64,000 nt of DNA from CAIYYO01 sp049299895 (GCA_049299895.1 JBAQYF010000009.1:1-64000); one strand, 5' to 3'; shown: positions 52,256-60,436, counted from the first letter of the stretch. Program-made: numbers and translations. The notes: generated by a model not told the origin, from the sequence alone.

Positions 52256-52945
52256 TTAGTGATGCCCTCCGTTCCTTCCAGGGTGTTTTAATCTTTCGAG
52301 TTTGCCCTGGAATTCCTCGATGCTCGAATCCATCCCTACCGCGAGGATCGCCGCGAGCAGGACAAGTATCAGGAGGTCTATTATTATGAGGACTTCGATG
52401 ACGAACGGGAGCTCTGTTATGAAAATGGAAAAAATCAACGCCCCGTTCTCCATCGTCAGGTACCCGATGATCTTTGTGACTATCTTCTTCCTGCTGAATA
52501 CTATCATCATGCCCATCAGGGCAAGCGATATCCCGAATACGGCCCCGAGATAGAACAATTTGTTGTCCGTGATCCTGACGAGTATCTTCGAGAGAGAATA
52601 ATATGAAAAAAAGATGAGGGCTACCGTGATGAATAAAGAATACGCAGGGGATATATAATGGAAGCTTAGGTCCCGCGAGATGTTTATCTCCTTCTGCATC
52701 CTCTTAATGAAATACGGTATCAACAGGACCTTGCTTGCGACGGTGAGTGCGACCATCTCCAGGAGCACGACGTTGCCGCTTTGCACGTATAACGTCAGCG
52801 CCAGCAAGGCAAGGAACACGGACTGCAACCGGTACATTGCGAGCAAGGCAATGAGGTCTTTTCTCGTCACGATCATTGCGCCGGTTATCATCACAAGGAC
52901 GAGAAGCGTCTGGATGATCCCCGGGATCGCGCTTGCATCTATCAT
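52256..52945 (-). CDS. hyfE: Hydrogenase-4-type subunit HyfE-like
   Basis: The 229-aa protein has about seven membrane segments. It matches HyfE, a NuoK-like subunit: YRLQSVFLALLALTLY, VALTVASKVLLIPYFIKRM and IIGYLTMENGALIFSI with the conserved Glu. The start at 52945 overlaps the hyfC stop (ATGA). The long upstream frame is only the overlap with hyfC. Confidence 0.88.
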   Translation of the reverse strand: MIDASAIPGIIQTLLVLVMITGAMIVTRKDLIALLAMYRLQSVFLALLALTLYVQSGNVVLLEMVALTVASKVLLIPYFIKRMQKEINISRDLSFHYISPAYSLFITVALIFFSYYSLSKILVRITDNKLFYLGAVFGISLALMGMMIVFSRKKIVTKIIGYLTMENGALIFSIFITELPFVIEVLIIIDLLILVLLAAILAVGMDSSIEEFQGKLERLKHPGRNGGHH

Positions 52946-53892
52946 GCGAACACCTCCAGGCATACCGTCAGGATAGAGAAGAAGAATGCCAGGGCAAAGA
53001 GGCCGGGCAAGGCAAACAATCTCATCTTCGCGGTGACGGATTCGAACAGACCCATCAATACGGCGAGGATCGCCCCTTTCACAAGGAATGCGGAAGAAGA
53101 GAACAGAATCGCGGGAACGGATAATTCCGTTGTCAGGCCCCACGGAAGGATGACGTTTATCAGTACTGCCATGAAGAGGGTCTGTTTTATCGAATTGGAC
53201 AGTTCCATTAGCGCAAGGTCTCTTCCCGTGTATTCCAGTATCATCCCCTCGTGGACCATCGTGAGCTCCAAATGCGTTTCAGGATTGTCCACGGGCACCC
53301 TCGCGGTCTCTACTATGAGGACGATGAATAACGGTATCGAGATGAGGAGGAGGGCGGGCTGGAAGAAAGTCTGCATGCTTGCCGTCTGAAAGAACATATC
53401 ATAAAAGTTCAAAGAATGCAGGGTGTACACAAGGGCCGCGAAAACCACGATGGTTATCGGTTCAATGATCGAAGAGATGCTCATCTCCCTTGAGCTCGAC
53501 ATGCCTCCGAAGGTGCTTCCCGCATCCAGTCCCGCGAGGGCCATGAAGAATTTTGCAAGCGCCAGGAGATAGAGGAACAATATGATGTTCCCCAGCCCGT
53601 AAAAGGGCATGGTCAGGCAGGCGACGGGGATGAAAAATGCGGCGGCGATTATTGCAGTGATGTTTATGTAAGGCGTAGCCTTCATTATCGCAGACGAATT
53701 ACGCGAATATATGCGCTCCTTTTTCAATAATTTTGCCAGGTTATAATACGGTTGCAATAGGGGCTGACCAATCCTTCCCTGGCACAGGGCTTTTGTTTTC
53801 CTGACGAGCCCCATGTAAAAAGGAGAGATCATCAATATGAGCCCCGCATTTATCGCCGCGCATAGGACCAGGTCGATGTTCATGCGATCCAC
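52942..53892 (-). CDS. hyfC: Hydrogenase-4-type subunit HyfC-like (NuoH family)
   Basis: The 316-aa NuoH-family protein has about eight membrane segments: GRIGQPLLQPYYNLAKLLKKE near the N-terminus, FGGMSSSREMSIS, and the E-rich loop DNPETHLELTMVHEGMILEY. It forms the membrane anchor at the quinone/ferredoxin module interface. It overlaps hyfB by 13 bp and hyfE by 4 bp. Confidence 0.92.
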   Translation of the reverse strand: MDRMNIDLVLCAAINAGLILMISPFYMGLVRKTKALCQGRIGQPLLQPYYNLAKLLKKERIYSRNSSAIMKATPYINITAIIAAAFFIPVACLTMPFYGLGNIILFLYLLALAKFFMALAGLDAGSTFGGMSSSREMSISSIIEPITIVVFAALVYTLHSLNFYDMFFQTASMQTFFQPALLLISIPLFIVLIVETARVPVDNPETHLELTMVHEGMILEYTGRDLALMELSNSIKQTLFMAVLINVILPWGLTTELSVPAILFSSSAFLVKGAILAVLMGLFESVTAKMRLFALPGLFALAFFFSILTVCLEVFA

Positions 53893-55841
53893 CCCACATA
53901 TGCGACTGTCAGGAGCACTGCGATGAATGCGTACAATACGTAGGAATCAAGATTCCAGTTTTCGAGCGCGGAAACCTTTATCGATATCCTGTTTATGATC
54001 CCTGAGACCGGGTTATACAATTTTTCCTCGAAGAACTTTATCAGATGTATCTCGCCACTGCCTTCCTTGAATAACGTGTTTTGCCTGTCATAGAACGTTC
54101 GTTTGCTTTCTTCGTTCGTTTGGTAGACGTCTTTAAAGAATCTCACGATGGGCTGGGAAAAACCGGACGCCGTGTATTCAGTCCTGGCCGAAAGATGCGT
54201 CATTCCGCATCCCCAGGTTTCGCCGGCACTTTCCCTGTCTGCGCTCGTCTGCTTCAGGATAACGTATGCGGCTGCGTATATCCCCGTCAGGAGGATCCCC
54301 ATGAAGAGCATGTCCGGAAGGTCCGTCCTGTAGCCGATGAATGAAAAGATCTGCAGGGAAAAAACCCCCAGACCCATGCACAGGGCCGCAGGGATACAGG
54401 CTCCCGCTATCATATACTTCCCGGCCTCTTTTGCATTGCGGGCGGATTCGCTTCTCGGGACTGCAAGAAACGTTATCCCGAAGGCTTTTACGAAGCACGC
54501 CGCGGCAAGGGCGCTCGTCAATGCGAACACTGAAAGGCACACCACCAGGAGGGATTTTACGAGCGGGTCCTGTATGAGATATGAGCCGAAAAATGCCTGG
54601 AATATCATAAGCTCGCTGACGAATCCGTTGAAAGGAGGAAGACCCGATATGGAGACTGCGCCCACGAGGAATAAGAATGCAGTGTAAGGCATTGCCTTGA
54701 TCAATCCGCCGTACTCCTCTATGTTCCGCTGACCCGTTGCGCTGACCACCGATCCGGCGGTGAGGAATAGCAGGCTTTTGAAGAGCGCGTGATTCAGGGT
54801 GTGGAACAATGCCGCAGCGAATGCGAGAGTGGCAAGCGCTGGCAGGTTGTTTGCGGAGTATATGAGATACAGGCCGAAACCTATGAGAATGATCCCTATG
54901 TTCTCTATGCTGTGATACGCCAAAAGGCGCTTTATGTCGTGCTCTTTTAACGCATATATGACCCCGAGAATAGCCGAAAGCGTCCCTGCGACAAGTATCA
55001 ATATGCCCCACCAATCCTCTTTTGGAAGCACCGTGTACGTGAACCGGATGAGGCCGTATATCGCGACCTTTATCATGACCCCGGACATCATCGCGGAAAT
55101 GCCGGAGGGCGCCGCAGGGTGGGCGTAAGGCAGCCACTTGTGGAACGGGACGACGCCGGCCTTGATTGAGAAACCGATGAACAGCGAGAGGAAAATGAGA
55201 GAGAGGTTTTGGGAAACAGACGTAAGCGGCCGTATAACGAACGAGCATGCATCAGCGCACGTATTTGCGTATATTCCAAAGAAGCCGAGCATGAGGAAGA
55301 CGGTCGACATCTGGGTCATAATGAAATAATAAAGCGCGGCCTTCCTGGTCCCGGGCTTCTCGTATTCGAAGAGCACGAAGACAAACGAAGACATGGAAAG
55401 GATCTCCCAGAAGAAGATGAATGCGAGCGTGTTATACGATGCAACGGCCAGCACCATGGACAAGGCGAAAAGATTCAAAAGGCTCGCCAGATAATTCTTC
55501 CTCCTGACATGATCGATATGTTCTCCATAATCGATGGAATAAACGGCAGAACTAAGGGAAACGATCGATATGACGGCGATGAAGAATGCGGATAGGCGGT
55601 CTATGTAGAACGAGAAATCGATCAATCCCCCGTTGCTGTACAAAGAGATAATAGACGCCCCTTTTTCGCCGAAGGACAGGATCGAGAACGCAAGAAAAGA
55701 GATCGAGGACGTAATGGACAGTATATAAGAAAGCCTCCTGGATGCATTCCCCCTGTCTTCCAGCCGCATCAGAGGCAGGACAAAGCCGAGCAGCGAAAGA
55801 ACCAATCCAAGATAGAATAACGGTGTAAACATTATGATCAT
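53880..55841 (-). CDS. hyfB: Hydrogenase-4-type antiporter subunit HyfB-like
   Basis: The 653-aa NuoL/MrpD-family protein has about 15 membrane segments. It has FIFFWEILSMSSFVFVLFEYE (conserved Glu), GFSIKAGVVPFHKWLPYAHPAAPSG split by the proton-path Lys, and KEHDIKRLLAYHSIENIG. The length is close to E. coli HyfB. It is the first gene of the operon, preceded by an inverted repeat around its TATA box. A second ATG 9 bp downstream is an alternative start. Confidence 0.92.
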   Translation of the reverse strand: MIIMFTPLFYLGLVLSLLGFVLPLMRLEDRGNASRRLSYILSITSSISFLAFSILSFGEKGASIISLYSNGGLIDFSFYIDRLSAFFIAVISIVSLSSAVYSIDYGEHIDHVRRKNYLASLLNLFALSMVLAVASYNTLAFIFFWEILSMSSFVFVLFEYEKPGTRKAALYYFIMTQMSTVFLMLGFFGIYANTCADACSFVIRPLTSVSQNLSLIFLSLFIGFSIKAGVVPFHKWLPYAHPAAPSGISAMMSGVMIKVAIYGLIRFTYTVLPKEDWWGILILVAGTLSAILGVIYALKEHDIKRLLAYHSIENIGIILIGFGLYLIYSANNLPALATLAFAAALFHTLNHALFKSLLFLTAGSVVSATGQRNIEEYGGLIKAMPYTAFLFLVGAVSISGLPPFNGFVSELMIFQAFFGSYLIQDPLVKSLLVVCLSVFALTSALAAACFVKAFGITFLAVPRSESARNAKEAGKYMIAGACIPAALCMGLGVFSLQIFSFIGYRTDLPDMLFMGILLTGIYAAAYVILKQTSADRESAGETWGCGMTHLSARTEYTASGFSQPIVRFFKDVYQTNEESKRTFYDRQNTLFKEGSGEIHLIKFFEEKLYNPVSGIINRISIKVSALENWNLDSYVLYAFIAVLLTVAYVGWIA

Positions 55842-55858
55842 CTACGCCCAATCGTTTA

Positions 55859-55901
55859 AAGCCTCCATGTTCTACAAAAGTAGTATATAACGTGGAGGCT
55901 T
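55859..55901 (-). promoter_or_regulatory. Inverted repeat around the hyf promoter
   Basis: AAGCCTCCA-t-GTT and AAC-g-TGGAGGCTT form a long imperfect palindrome with a TATA-like GTTATATAC (minus strand) inside. It lies 18-60 bp upstream of the hyfB start. The position suggests a repressor or activator site controlling the hyf operon. A structured leader is an alternative. Confidence 0.6.
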
Positions 55902-56104
55902 AAAAATAATGCTAAAACCCATCGGGCTACGTCTATCCTTTGCAGGTATACGGTTTTTTAGTTGTCTATGCTCTTTTCGGATTATGATTTACTAATGGCT
56001 ATTACTAGTCAATTACTATTTTGTCATAAATTAGTATTTAATCTTGAACTACTGCTGGATCGAGTCCTGCGCTCGCGGGGTTCGACGCCTTTTAGGCCGG
56101 CGGG

Positions 56105-56220
56105 TCATTGTCTGCAGATTATGATTTCTTCACCTGAATTCAATAAGAGTTCCTTGAAACGAACGCCTCTCCTCGCGTAGTATGCGCAGACAAAGATAAC
56201 CCGGGCATTTTTGTCCCTCA
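56105..56220 (-). pseudogene. Possible remnant ORF after the AbrB-like gene
   Basis: On the minus strand, overlapping the AbrB-like stop, an open frame without a clear start encodes RVIFVCAYYARRGVRF and KELLLNSGEEIIICRQ before a TGA at 56105-56107. The composition is protein-like (alternating hydrophobic and charged), so it may be a frameshifted extension or a decayed partner gene. The rest of 55902-56104 is AT-rich and without recognisable features. Confidence 0.25.
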
Positions 56221-56388
56221 GTCGTTGTCTTGCGGGGGCTGTGTCAGTATTACCTCTCCTTTCGTGCCGATCTTGTACGTGATCTCTGTTTTTTCCTTCC
56301 AGCCTTTGCCGTCCATAATCACTTTTGGAATTGTCACAAACGCCTGTCCTGTTTTCTTGTTTATCTGGATTCTGTATGATTTAACCAT
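56218..56388 (-). CDS. AbrB/SpoVT-like small DNA-binding protein
   Basis: The 56-aa protein begins MVKSYRIQINKKTGQAFVTIPK, followed by GWKEKTEITYKIG and GEVILTQPP. This swapped-hairpin AbrB-type pattern is common in archaea for small regulators and antitoxins. It is divergent from the 11-residue-repeat genes across a 180-bp extremely AT-rich region with repeated ACTAGTATATA motifs, which it may bind. No toxin gene is evident nearby. Confidence 0.75.
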   Translation of the reverse strand: MVKSYRIQINKKTGQAFVTIPKVIMDGKGWKEKTEITYKIGTKGEVILTQPPQDND

Positions 56389-56395
56389 ATATCTA

Positions 56396-56515
56396 TGTTT
56401 GTATTTACTAGTATATAAATACTTATATAATATATTATAATAGTATATATAATATAAAATAATCTAGTTGATATCCTAGTATATATACTAGTATATCCAT
56501 ATACTTAATTGTCCT
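56396..56515. promoter_or_regulatory. AT-rich divergent promoter with repeated ACTAGTATATA
   Basis: The stretch is almost entirely A/T. ACTAGTATATAAATAC occurs near 56408, and TATATATACTAGTATATCCATATAC near 56490 in two overlapping parts. ACTAGT palindromes therefore flank TATA-like runs in both directions. It lies between the AbrB-like gene and the repeat-protein genes and could serve as promoter plus operator. Confidence 0.5.
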
Positions 56516-56574
56516 AAAAGGAATTCGGTATCGGATAAATGAGAGGGACCCTAAATAGGAAAAAAGGTGGAATG

Positions 56575-56850
56575 ATGGAAAAAAACAATCGAAAAAACGA
56601 TATGGCGTCTTTGGTAAAAGATCAAAAGACTGACAGGGCAATTATGGAAAACCATCAGAAGAACGATAGGATATCCTTAAATTACACTCAGGAAAACGAT
56701 AAGACGAATTTTAAAAACATTGAGAAGAACGATATGGCATCTTTGCAAAACGATCAGGGAAACGACCGGGCAATCTTGAAGGACGACCAAAAGGATGCCT
56801 TGGCGTCTTCGAAAAAAGCCAGGAAAACCGTAAACCATAACTGCGGATAA
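56575..56850 (+). CDS. 11-residue tandem-repeat protein (soluble)
   Basis: The 91-aa protein is made almost wholly of seven degenerate 11-residue units of the type xNDQKNDRxSL (NRKNDMASL, KDQKTDRAIM, NHQKNDRISL, NYTQENDKTNF, NIEKNDMASL, NDQGNDRAIL, DDQKDALASS). It ends with a basic tail KKARKTVNHNCG. It has no membrane segment. The start at 56575 has a GGTGG motif a few bases upstream; an ATG three bases earlier and one at 56539 are alternatives. The units match those of the next protein, 15 bp downstream, so the pair probably interact. No family is recognised. Confidence 0.65.
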   Translation: MEKNNRKNDMASLVKDQKTDRAIMENHQKNDRISLNYTQENDKTNFKNIEKNDMASLQNDQGNDRAILKDDQKDALASSKKARKTVNHNCG

Positions 56851-56865
56851 AAAAGAGGTGAGACA

Positions 56866-58377
56866 ATGGAAAACAATGATCAGAAGAATGACAGGACATC
56901 TTTGAAGAACGATCAGAAGAACGACCGGGTGACTTTGGAAAACGATCAGGAAAACGATGTCGCGTCTTTTAAAAACGATCAGAAGAACGACCGGGTGACT
57001 TTGGAAAACGATCAGAAGAATGACCGGATGTCTTTGAGAAACGATCAGAAGAATGACAGGGCGTCTTTGGATAACGATCAAAGAAATGACCGGATCACTT
57101 TGGAGAATAATAAAAAGAACGATAAGCTGACTCTGGAAAACAATCGGAAGAACGACCGTCGGACTAATAACTTGCTTGCATCCATGCTGGCTGTGGGGAT
57201 CCTGGTGATAACAGGAATTCTACTGTGGAACTATTATTCGCCTCTTACCGTATATGCAGTCAAAGCGAAAGCAGATACGATAGCGCCTACTATAAGCTAT
57301 ACGGACCCCGCTAACGGAGCGTTGAACGTCTCCATAAACAATTCGATCTACGCGGCTTTTAGCGAGGCTATGTATGCGTCAACCGTATCCGGAGGAACGT
57401 TTACCCTGACGGGACCCGGTGAGACTCAAGTGGCGGGCACCGTGAAAAATGTCGGCAGAACCGGGATCTTTACCCCTGAGACCGATCTTGCAGCCTATAC
57501 CCGGTATACTGTGCGGATATCGTCTGGTGCTCTGGACCTCGCAGGCAATGCGATGGCAAGCGACTACGCGTGGACATTTACTACTGGCGGAACTCCCGGC
57601 AGTGATTCAATCCTGTTCAAAAGTTTCAGTCACATCAACGTTGAGGTGGCGGACTCACAGAACATAGGCGTTTATTCTATTGGAGGGCTGTATGGCAATA
57701 GCTGGGAGAAACTGACGTACAACTACCCCAACACATGGGCCGGTACATTCCTGACGGTCAATGTCGACGGCATATTGTATACCACTTCAAAAGATGCCAA
57801 GGACGGGATCCTCATGGACCAGTACAACACTGTGAAACCTGTGCCGATGTTCCAGGGTTCTGCGATCAGAAGCGAATGGATGCTTCCCTCGAAGATACTC
57901 GTAGTCGAGGAGTGGAGCGTCATACAGAATACAACAGTCGTTAACCGGATAACTCTTGCGAACAACGATGCCTCAAGCCACAAACTAGGTGCGAGACTGC
58001 TTTTGGACATCCAGGTCGGATCAAACGACGGAGCGCCTATCTACATTCCAGGCATAGGTCTGGTAACGACCGAGAATGAATTCATCCAAAGCCGGCATGC
58101 TTTCGGGTACTGGAACGCGTTAAACCGGGCAGATCATCCGACTATAGTTGCCACGGGATTCATCGACAGCAAGGATGGCATGACGTCCCCTGATAAGATG
58201 GTAGTCGCAGACTGGAAGCAAGGCAGGAAGACAGCATGGGTCTATAACATCGACAGAGAACATAGCATCATGCAAGATAGCTCTGTTATCCTCTACTATA
58301 ACCCAATTACTGTCCAACCGGGCAAGGAGAGAAACATTCAGCAAGGATTCGGGGTAGGCGAATATAATGGAGGATAA
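56866..58377 (+). CDS. Membrane protein with 11-residue repeats and Ig-like ectodomain
   Basis: The 503-aa protein has nine 11-residue units of the type KNDQKNDRVTL at residues 3-101, one membrane helix (about 104-126), and an extracellular Big_5-type Ig-like domain (about 138-245; DTIAPTISYTDPANGALN, AFSEAMYASTV, YAWTFTTG). A 250-residue C-terminal domain rich in beta strands is unrecognised (FKSFSHINVEVAD, GIGLVTTENEF, GFIDSKDGMTSPDKM). There is no cleavable signal peptide, so the repeats should be cytoplasmic. GAGGTGA precedes the start. It may couple an outside adhesion or sensor module to a cytoplasmic filament-like repeat; this is inference. Confidence 0.7.
   Translation: MENNDQKNDRTSLKNDQKNDRVTLENDQENDVASFKNDQKNDRVTLENDQKNDRMSLRNDQKNDRASLDNDQRNDRITLENNKKNDKLTLENNRKNDRRTNNLLASMLAVGILVITGILLWNYYSPLTVYAVKAKADTIAPTISYTDPANGALNVSINNSIYAAFSEAMYASTVSGGTFTLTGPGETQVAGTVKNVGRTGIFTPETDLAAYTRYTVRISSGALDLAGNAMASDYAWTFTTGGTPGSDSILFKSFSHINVEVADSQNIGVYSIGGLYGNSWEKLTYNYPNTWAGTFLTVNVDGILYTTSKDAKDGILMDQYNTVKPVPMFQGSAIRSEWMLPSKILVVEEWSVIQNTTVVNRITLANNDASSHKLGARLLLDIQVGSNDGAPIYIPGIGLVTTENEFIQSRHAFGYWNALNRADHPTIVATGFIDSKDGMTSPDKMVVADWKQGRKTAWVYNIDREHSIMQDSSVILYYNPITVQPGKERNIQQGFGVGEYNGG
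56869..57168 (+). repeat. 33-bp coding tandem repeats
   Basis: Nine consecutive 33-bp units encode xNDQKNDRxxL. Several units share long identical stretches (AACGATCAGAAGAACGACCG repeatedly). Related but more diverged units occur in 56587-56810 in the preceding gene. High identity of adjacent units points to recent unit duplication. Confidence 0.85.
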
Positions 58378-58556
58378 ATAACTCCCTTGGGCATCGGGCC
58401 TCTAAGACGGGTCCGCAGCTCATAAAATGATAAAAAACAAAAAAACAGCAGAATTTGAATGGGGAATAGAGAAGTGATGGAATCAACAGAATTCAACGAA
58501 TGATCTGGAAAAAAATTCCAACCCACAGAATAAAAAAAATATAATTGAGTGAAAAA

Positions 58557-58787
58557 ATGGTTGAAAGAATAATAGATAAGGACCTTGAGGAACACCTCAG
58601 GGGAATGATTGACAAGCAGGTCAGGGACTCAAAGGCGACGTTGATTAACGCCGGGAACATGATGCAGGAAAAACAGAGAGGACTCGAAGAATCCGTTGCT
58701 CAAAAGCCCTACCACTATATTGCAGGAGCACTTATGGCCGGAATCATCATTGGAGCGCTATCAACAAAGAGGCGGTGCGATAAGTAA
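58557..58787 (+). CDS. DUF883 (ElaB/YqjD)-like membrane-tail protein
   Basis: The 76-aa protein has an amphipathic helical body (residues 1-50) and a C-terminal glycine-zipper membrane helix YHYIAGALMAGIIIGALSTKRR, the layout of ElaB/YqjD/DUF883 proteins that tether ribosomes to the inner membrane in bacteria. The start at 58557 is preferred over a TTG 12 bp upstream. The stop overlaps the start of the next small gene by one base. It is probably a stress protein acquired from bacteria. Confidence 0.75.
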   Translation: MVERIIDKDLEEHLRGMIDKQVRDSKATLINAGNMMQEKQRGLEESVAQKPYHYIAGALMAGIIIGALSTKRRCDK

Positions 58788-58936
58788 TGGACACATTAGG
58801 GACTATCGTAGCGGTCCTCCTGGTTTTATGGTTGCTGGGACTCATAGGATCCGTTGGGGGAAGCCTGATCCATCTGTTACTGGTTATTGCAGTAATAGTG
58901 ATAATAATAAGGCTTGTTAGAGGAGAGCATATCTGA
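58787..58936 (+). CDS. lmo0937-like (DUF5670) small membrane protein
   Basis: The 49-aa protein has two hydrophobic helices: TIVAVLLVLWLLGLIGS, then a Gly-rich turn and LIHLLLVIAVIVIIIRLV, followed by RGEHI. This is the pattern of the lmo0937/DUF5670 family, common in bacterial stress regulons. It overlaps the DUF883-like stop. Its 3' end is duplicated at 60377-60436. Confidence 0.8.
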   Translation: MDTLGTIVAVLLVLWLLGLIGSVGGSLIHLLLVIAVIVIIIRLVRGEHI

Positions 58937-58955
58937 TAAAGTAATCCAGAGGATA
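58900..58955 (+). repeat. Direct repeat flanking a 1.4-kb insert, copy 1
   Basis: About 55 bp (GATAATAATAAGGCTTGTTA onward through GAGGATAA) match 60377-60436 with a few differences. Copy 1 is the true 3' end of the DUF5670-like gene. Copy 2 is a fragment without the rest of the gene. The sequence between them carries the basic protein and the ice-binding-like gene. Confidence 0.8.
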
Positions 58956-58976
58956 AAAACATCGGGAGGTGATAAA

Positions 58977-59114
58977 ATGGCAAAGATCAGCAGGGGCGGC
59001 AGAATGACTGCAGCAAAAAACCGCGCAAAAAGCGGAGCGAAGACAGGCGGACGACCCGGCGGAAAAGGAATGGTCAAAAATCGTCCGGCAGGCAAAAACA
59101 TCATGAAGACCTGA
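58977..59114 (+). CDS. Small Gly/Lys-rich basic protein
   Basis: The 45-aa protein is very basic and Gly-rich (MAKISRGGRMTAAKNRAKSG, KTGGRPGGKGMVKN). It is likely disordered and nucleic-acid binding. The strong GGGAGGTGA (58964-58972) immediately upstream decides the start. It is part of the small stress-type gene cluster. No family is recognised. Confidence 0.65.
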   Translation: MAKISRGGRMTAAKNRAKSGAKTGGRPGGKGMVKNRPAGKNIMKT

Positions 59115-59254
59115 ACGTTTGGAACAGGGATCCGTGGGGACTATTCCCCACATTATAATATTTCAATCAATTCCCGTTGAAAAATCAAAAATAGTAACAT
59201 TATACTCAATCTATTTCAGTAAAAAATTTACAATAAGCGAAAGGCAAACTAAAA

Positions 59255-60346
59255 ATGAAACTAAAAAAAACATTAGTAAAGGTCTCTGTATACATCATAT
59301 TTTTCCTGGTTATGGCATGTGATTTGTATGCGGCACAACCGGCTGTAAATCTTGGAACGGCCGGCAATTTTACCATATTAGCAAAAACAGGAATCTCTAC
59401 CACCGGAACTACTTCGATCGTCGGAGACATTGGGGTGAGCCCGGCCGCCCCCACGTACATCACCGGATTTGGGTTGATAATGGATTCATCCAATCAATTT
59501 TCGACATCGTCCTTGGTTAACGGAAGGGTTTATGCAGCCGGCTATTCAACTCCAACCCCCTCTAAACTGACTACTGCCATAAGCGACATGCAAACAGCGT
59601 ACACCGATGCCGCCGGACGAACTTTACCCGATCATACTGAGCTTGGGGCTGGAAATATCGGCGGGCTGACGCTTGCTCCCGGTCTTTACAAGTGGGGTAC
59701 TGATGTGATAATACCCTCTGATGTCACCCTTTCGGGGAACTCAACGGGTGTTTGGATATTCCAGATAGCAGGAACACTCGATATCAGCTCCGGCAAGAAG
59801 GTTATATTAAGCGGCGGAGCACAGGCGAAGAACATCTTCTGGCAGGTCGCGGGCCAAACGACGCTTGGAACAACATCCGTCTTTAATGGAATTATCCTGG
59901 ATCAAACAGCGATTGTAATAAATACAGGCGCAACGTTAAACGGAAGAGCATTGGCGCAAACGGCCGTTACATTAGACTCCAATAGTGTTACTGCTGCAAG
60001 CGGAACCACAACTACAACGACTACTACATCAACGACCCAAACAACCACAACCCTGCCTACAGGAACCACCTCAACCACGATACCAGCCACCACGACCACC
60101 ACCTTGACTAATGCAACAACGACCACTGCAGCGCCCGAGACAACTACGAGCACCACAAGCACGACAACCACAACACTAGCGGGCGAGACATGCGTTATGC
60201 ATGGAAACACCCCGCCCTGCGGAGTAGTATCCTTGTCAGAAGTATTTTCAGCTATAAACGCCTGGTCCGTAGGAGATATGAGTATAGGAGACGTAATCCA
60301 CATGATATACTCCTGGGCCGACCCGGAAAGGTACCCGGCCAACTAA
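59255..60346 (+). CDS. Secreted DUF3494 ice-binding-like protein with dockerin-like tail
   Basis: The 363-aa protein has an N-terminal signal (about residues 1-25), then a DUF3494 beta-helix domain (about 28-248; VNLGTAGNFTILAKTGIST, VGDIGVSPAA, PGLYKWGTDVIIPSDVTLSG, ILSGGAQAKNIFWQV). A Thr-rich linker (about 250-315) follows. The C-terminal segment has VVSLSEVFSAINAWSVGD and MSIGDVIHMIYSWADPE, a dockerin-like paired-helix repeat. DUF3494 proteins bind ice or act as surface adhesins. The tail may anchor it to a cell-surface partner. It is probably laterally acquired. Confidence 0.85.
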   Translation: MKLKKTLVKVSVYIIFFLVMACDLYAAQPAVNLGTAGNFTILAKTGISTTGTTSIVGDIGVSPAAPTYITGFGLIMDSSNQFSTSSLVNGRVYAAGYSTPTPSKLTTAISDMQTAYTDAAGRTLPDHTELGAGNIGGLTLAPGLYKWGTDVIIPSDVTLSGNSTGVWIFQIAGTLDISSGKKVILSGGAQAKNIFWQVAGQTTLGTTSVFNGIILDQTAIVINTGATLNGRALAQTAVTLDSNSVTAASGTTTTTTTTSTTQTTTTLPTGTTSTTIPATTTTTLTNATTTTAAPETTTSTTSTTTTTLAGETCVMHGNTPPCGVVSLSEVFSAINAWSVGDMSIGDVIHMIYSWADPERYPAN

Positions 60347-60376
60347 GCGCCAGTCCAGCTAGGAAGCAATATTCGG

Positions 60377-60436
60377 GATAATAATAAGGCTTGTTAGAGG
60401 AGAGCATATCTAATGGTGAAAGTAATCTAGAGGATA
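60377..60436 (+). repeat. Direct repeat flanking a 1.4-kb insert, copy 2
   Basis: It matches 58900-58955, the 3' end of the DUF5670-like gene, with a 3-bp insertion and a few changes. No intact reading of that gene precedes it. The 60347-60561 gap otherwise shows no supported gene. Confidence 0.8.

Noticed and set aside
55962..56180. 72-aa plus-strand ORF in the gap after hyfB, and a tRNA-like GGGGTTCGACGCC stretch near 56075
   Set aside because: The ORF lacks protein-like features and a promoter. The T-arm-like sequence has no complementary stem, D-arm or anticodon arm.
56677..57081. 134-aa minus-strand ORF rich in VILLIV repeats
   Set aside because: It is the antisense of the NDQKNDR repeats, with periodicity imposed by them. 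The plus-strand genes have Shine-Dalgarno motifs and domain structure.
60000..60180. Thr-codon-rich tract as a microsatellite or recombination hotspot
   Set aside because: It is a normal Thr-rich linker in a secreted protein. Similar linkers occur in other lipoproteins here.
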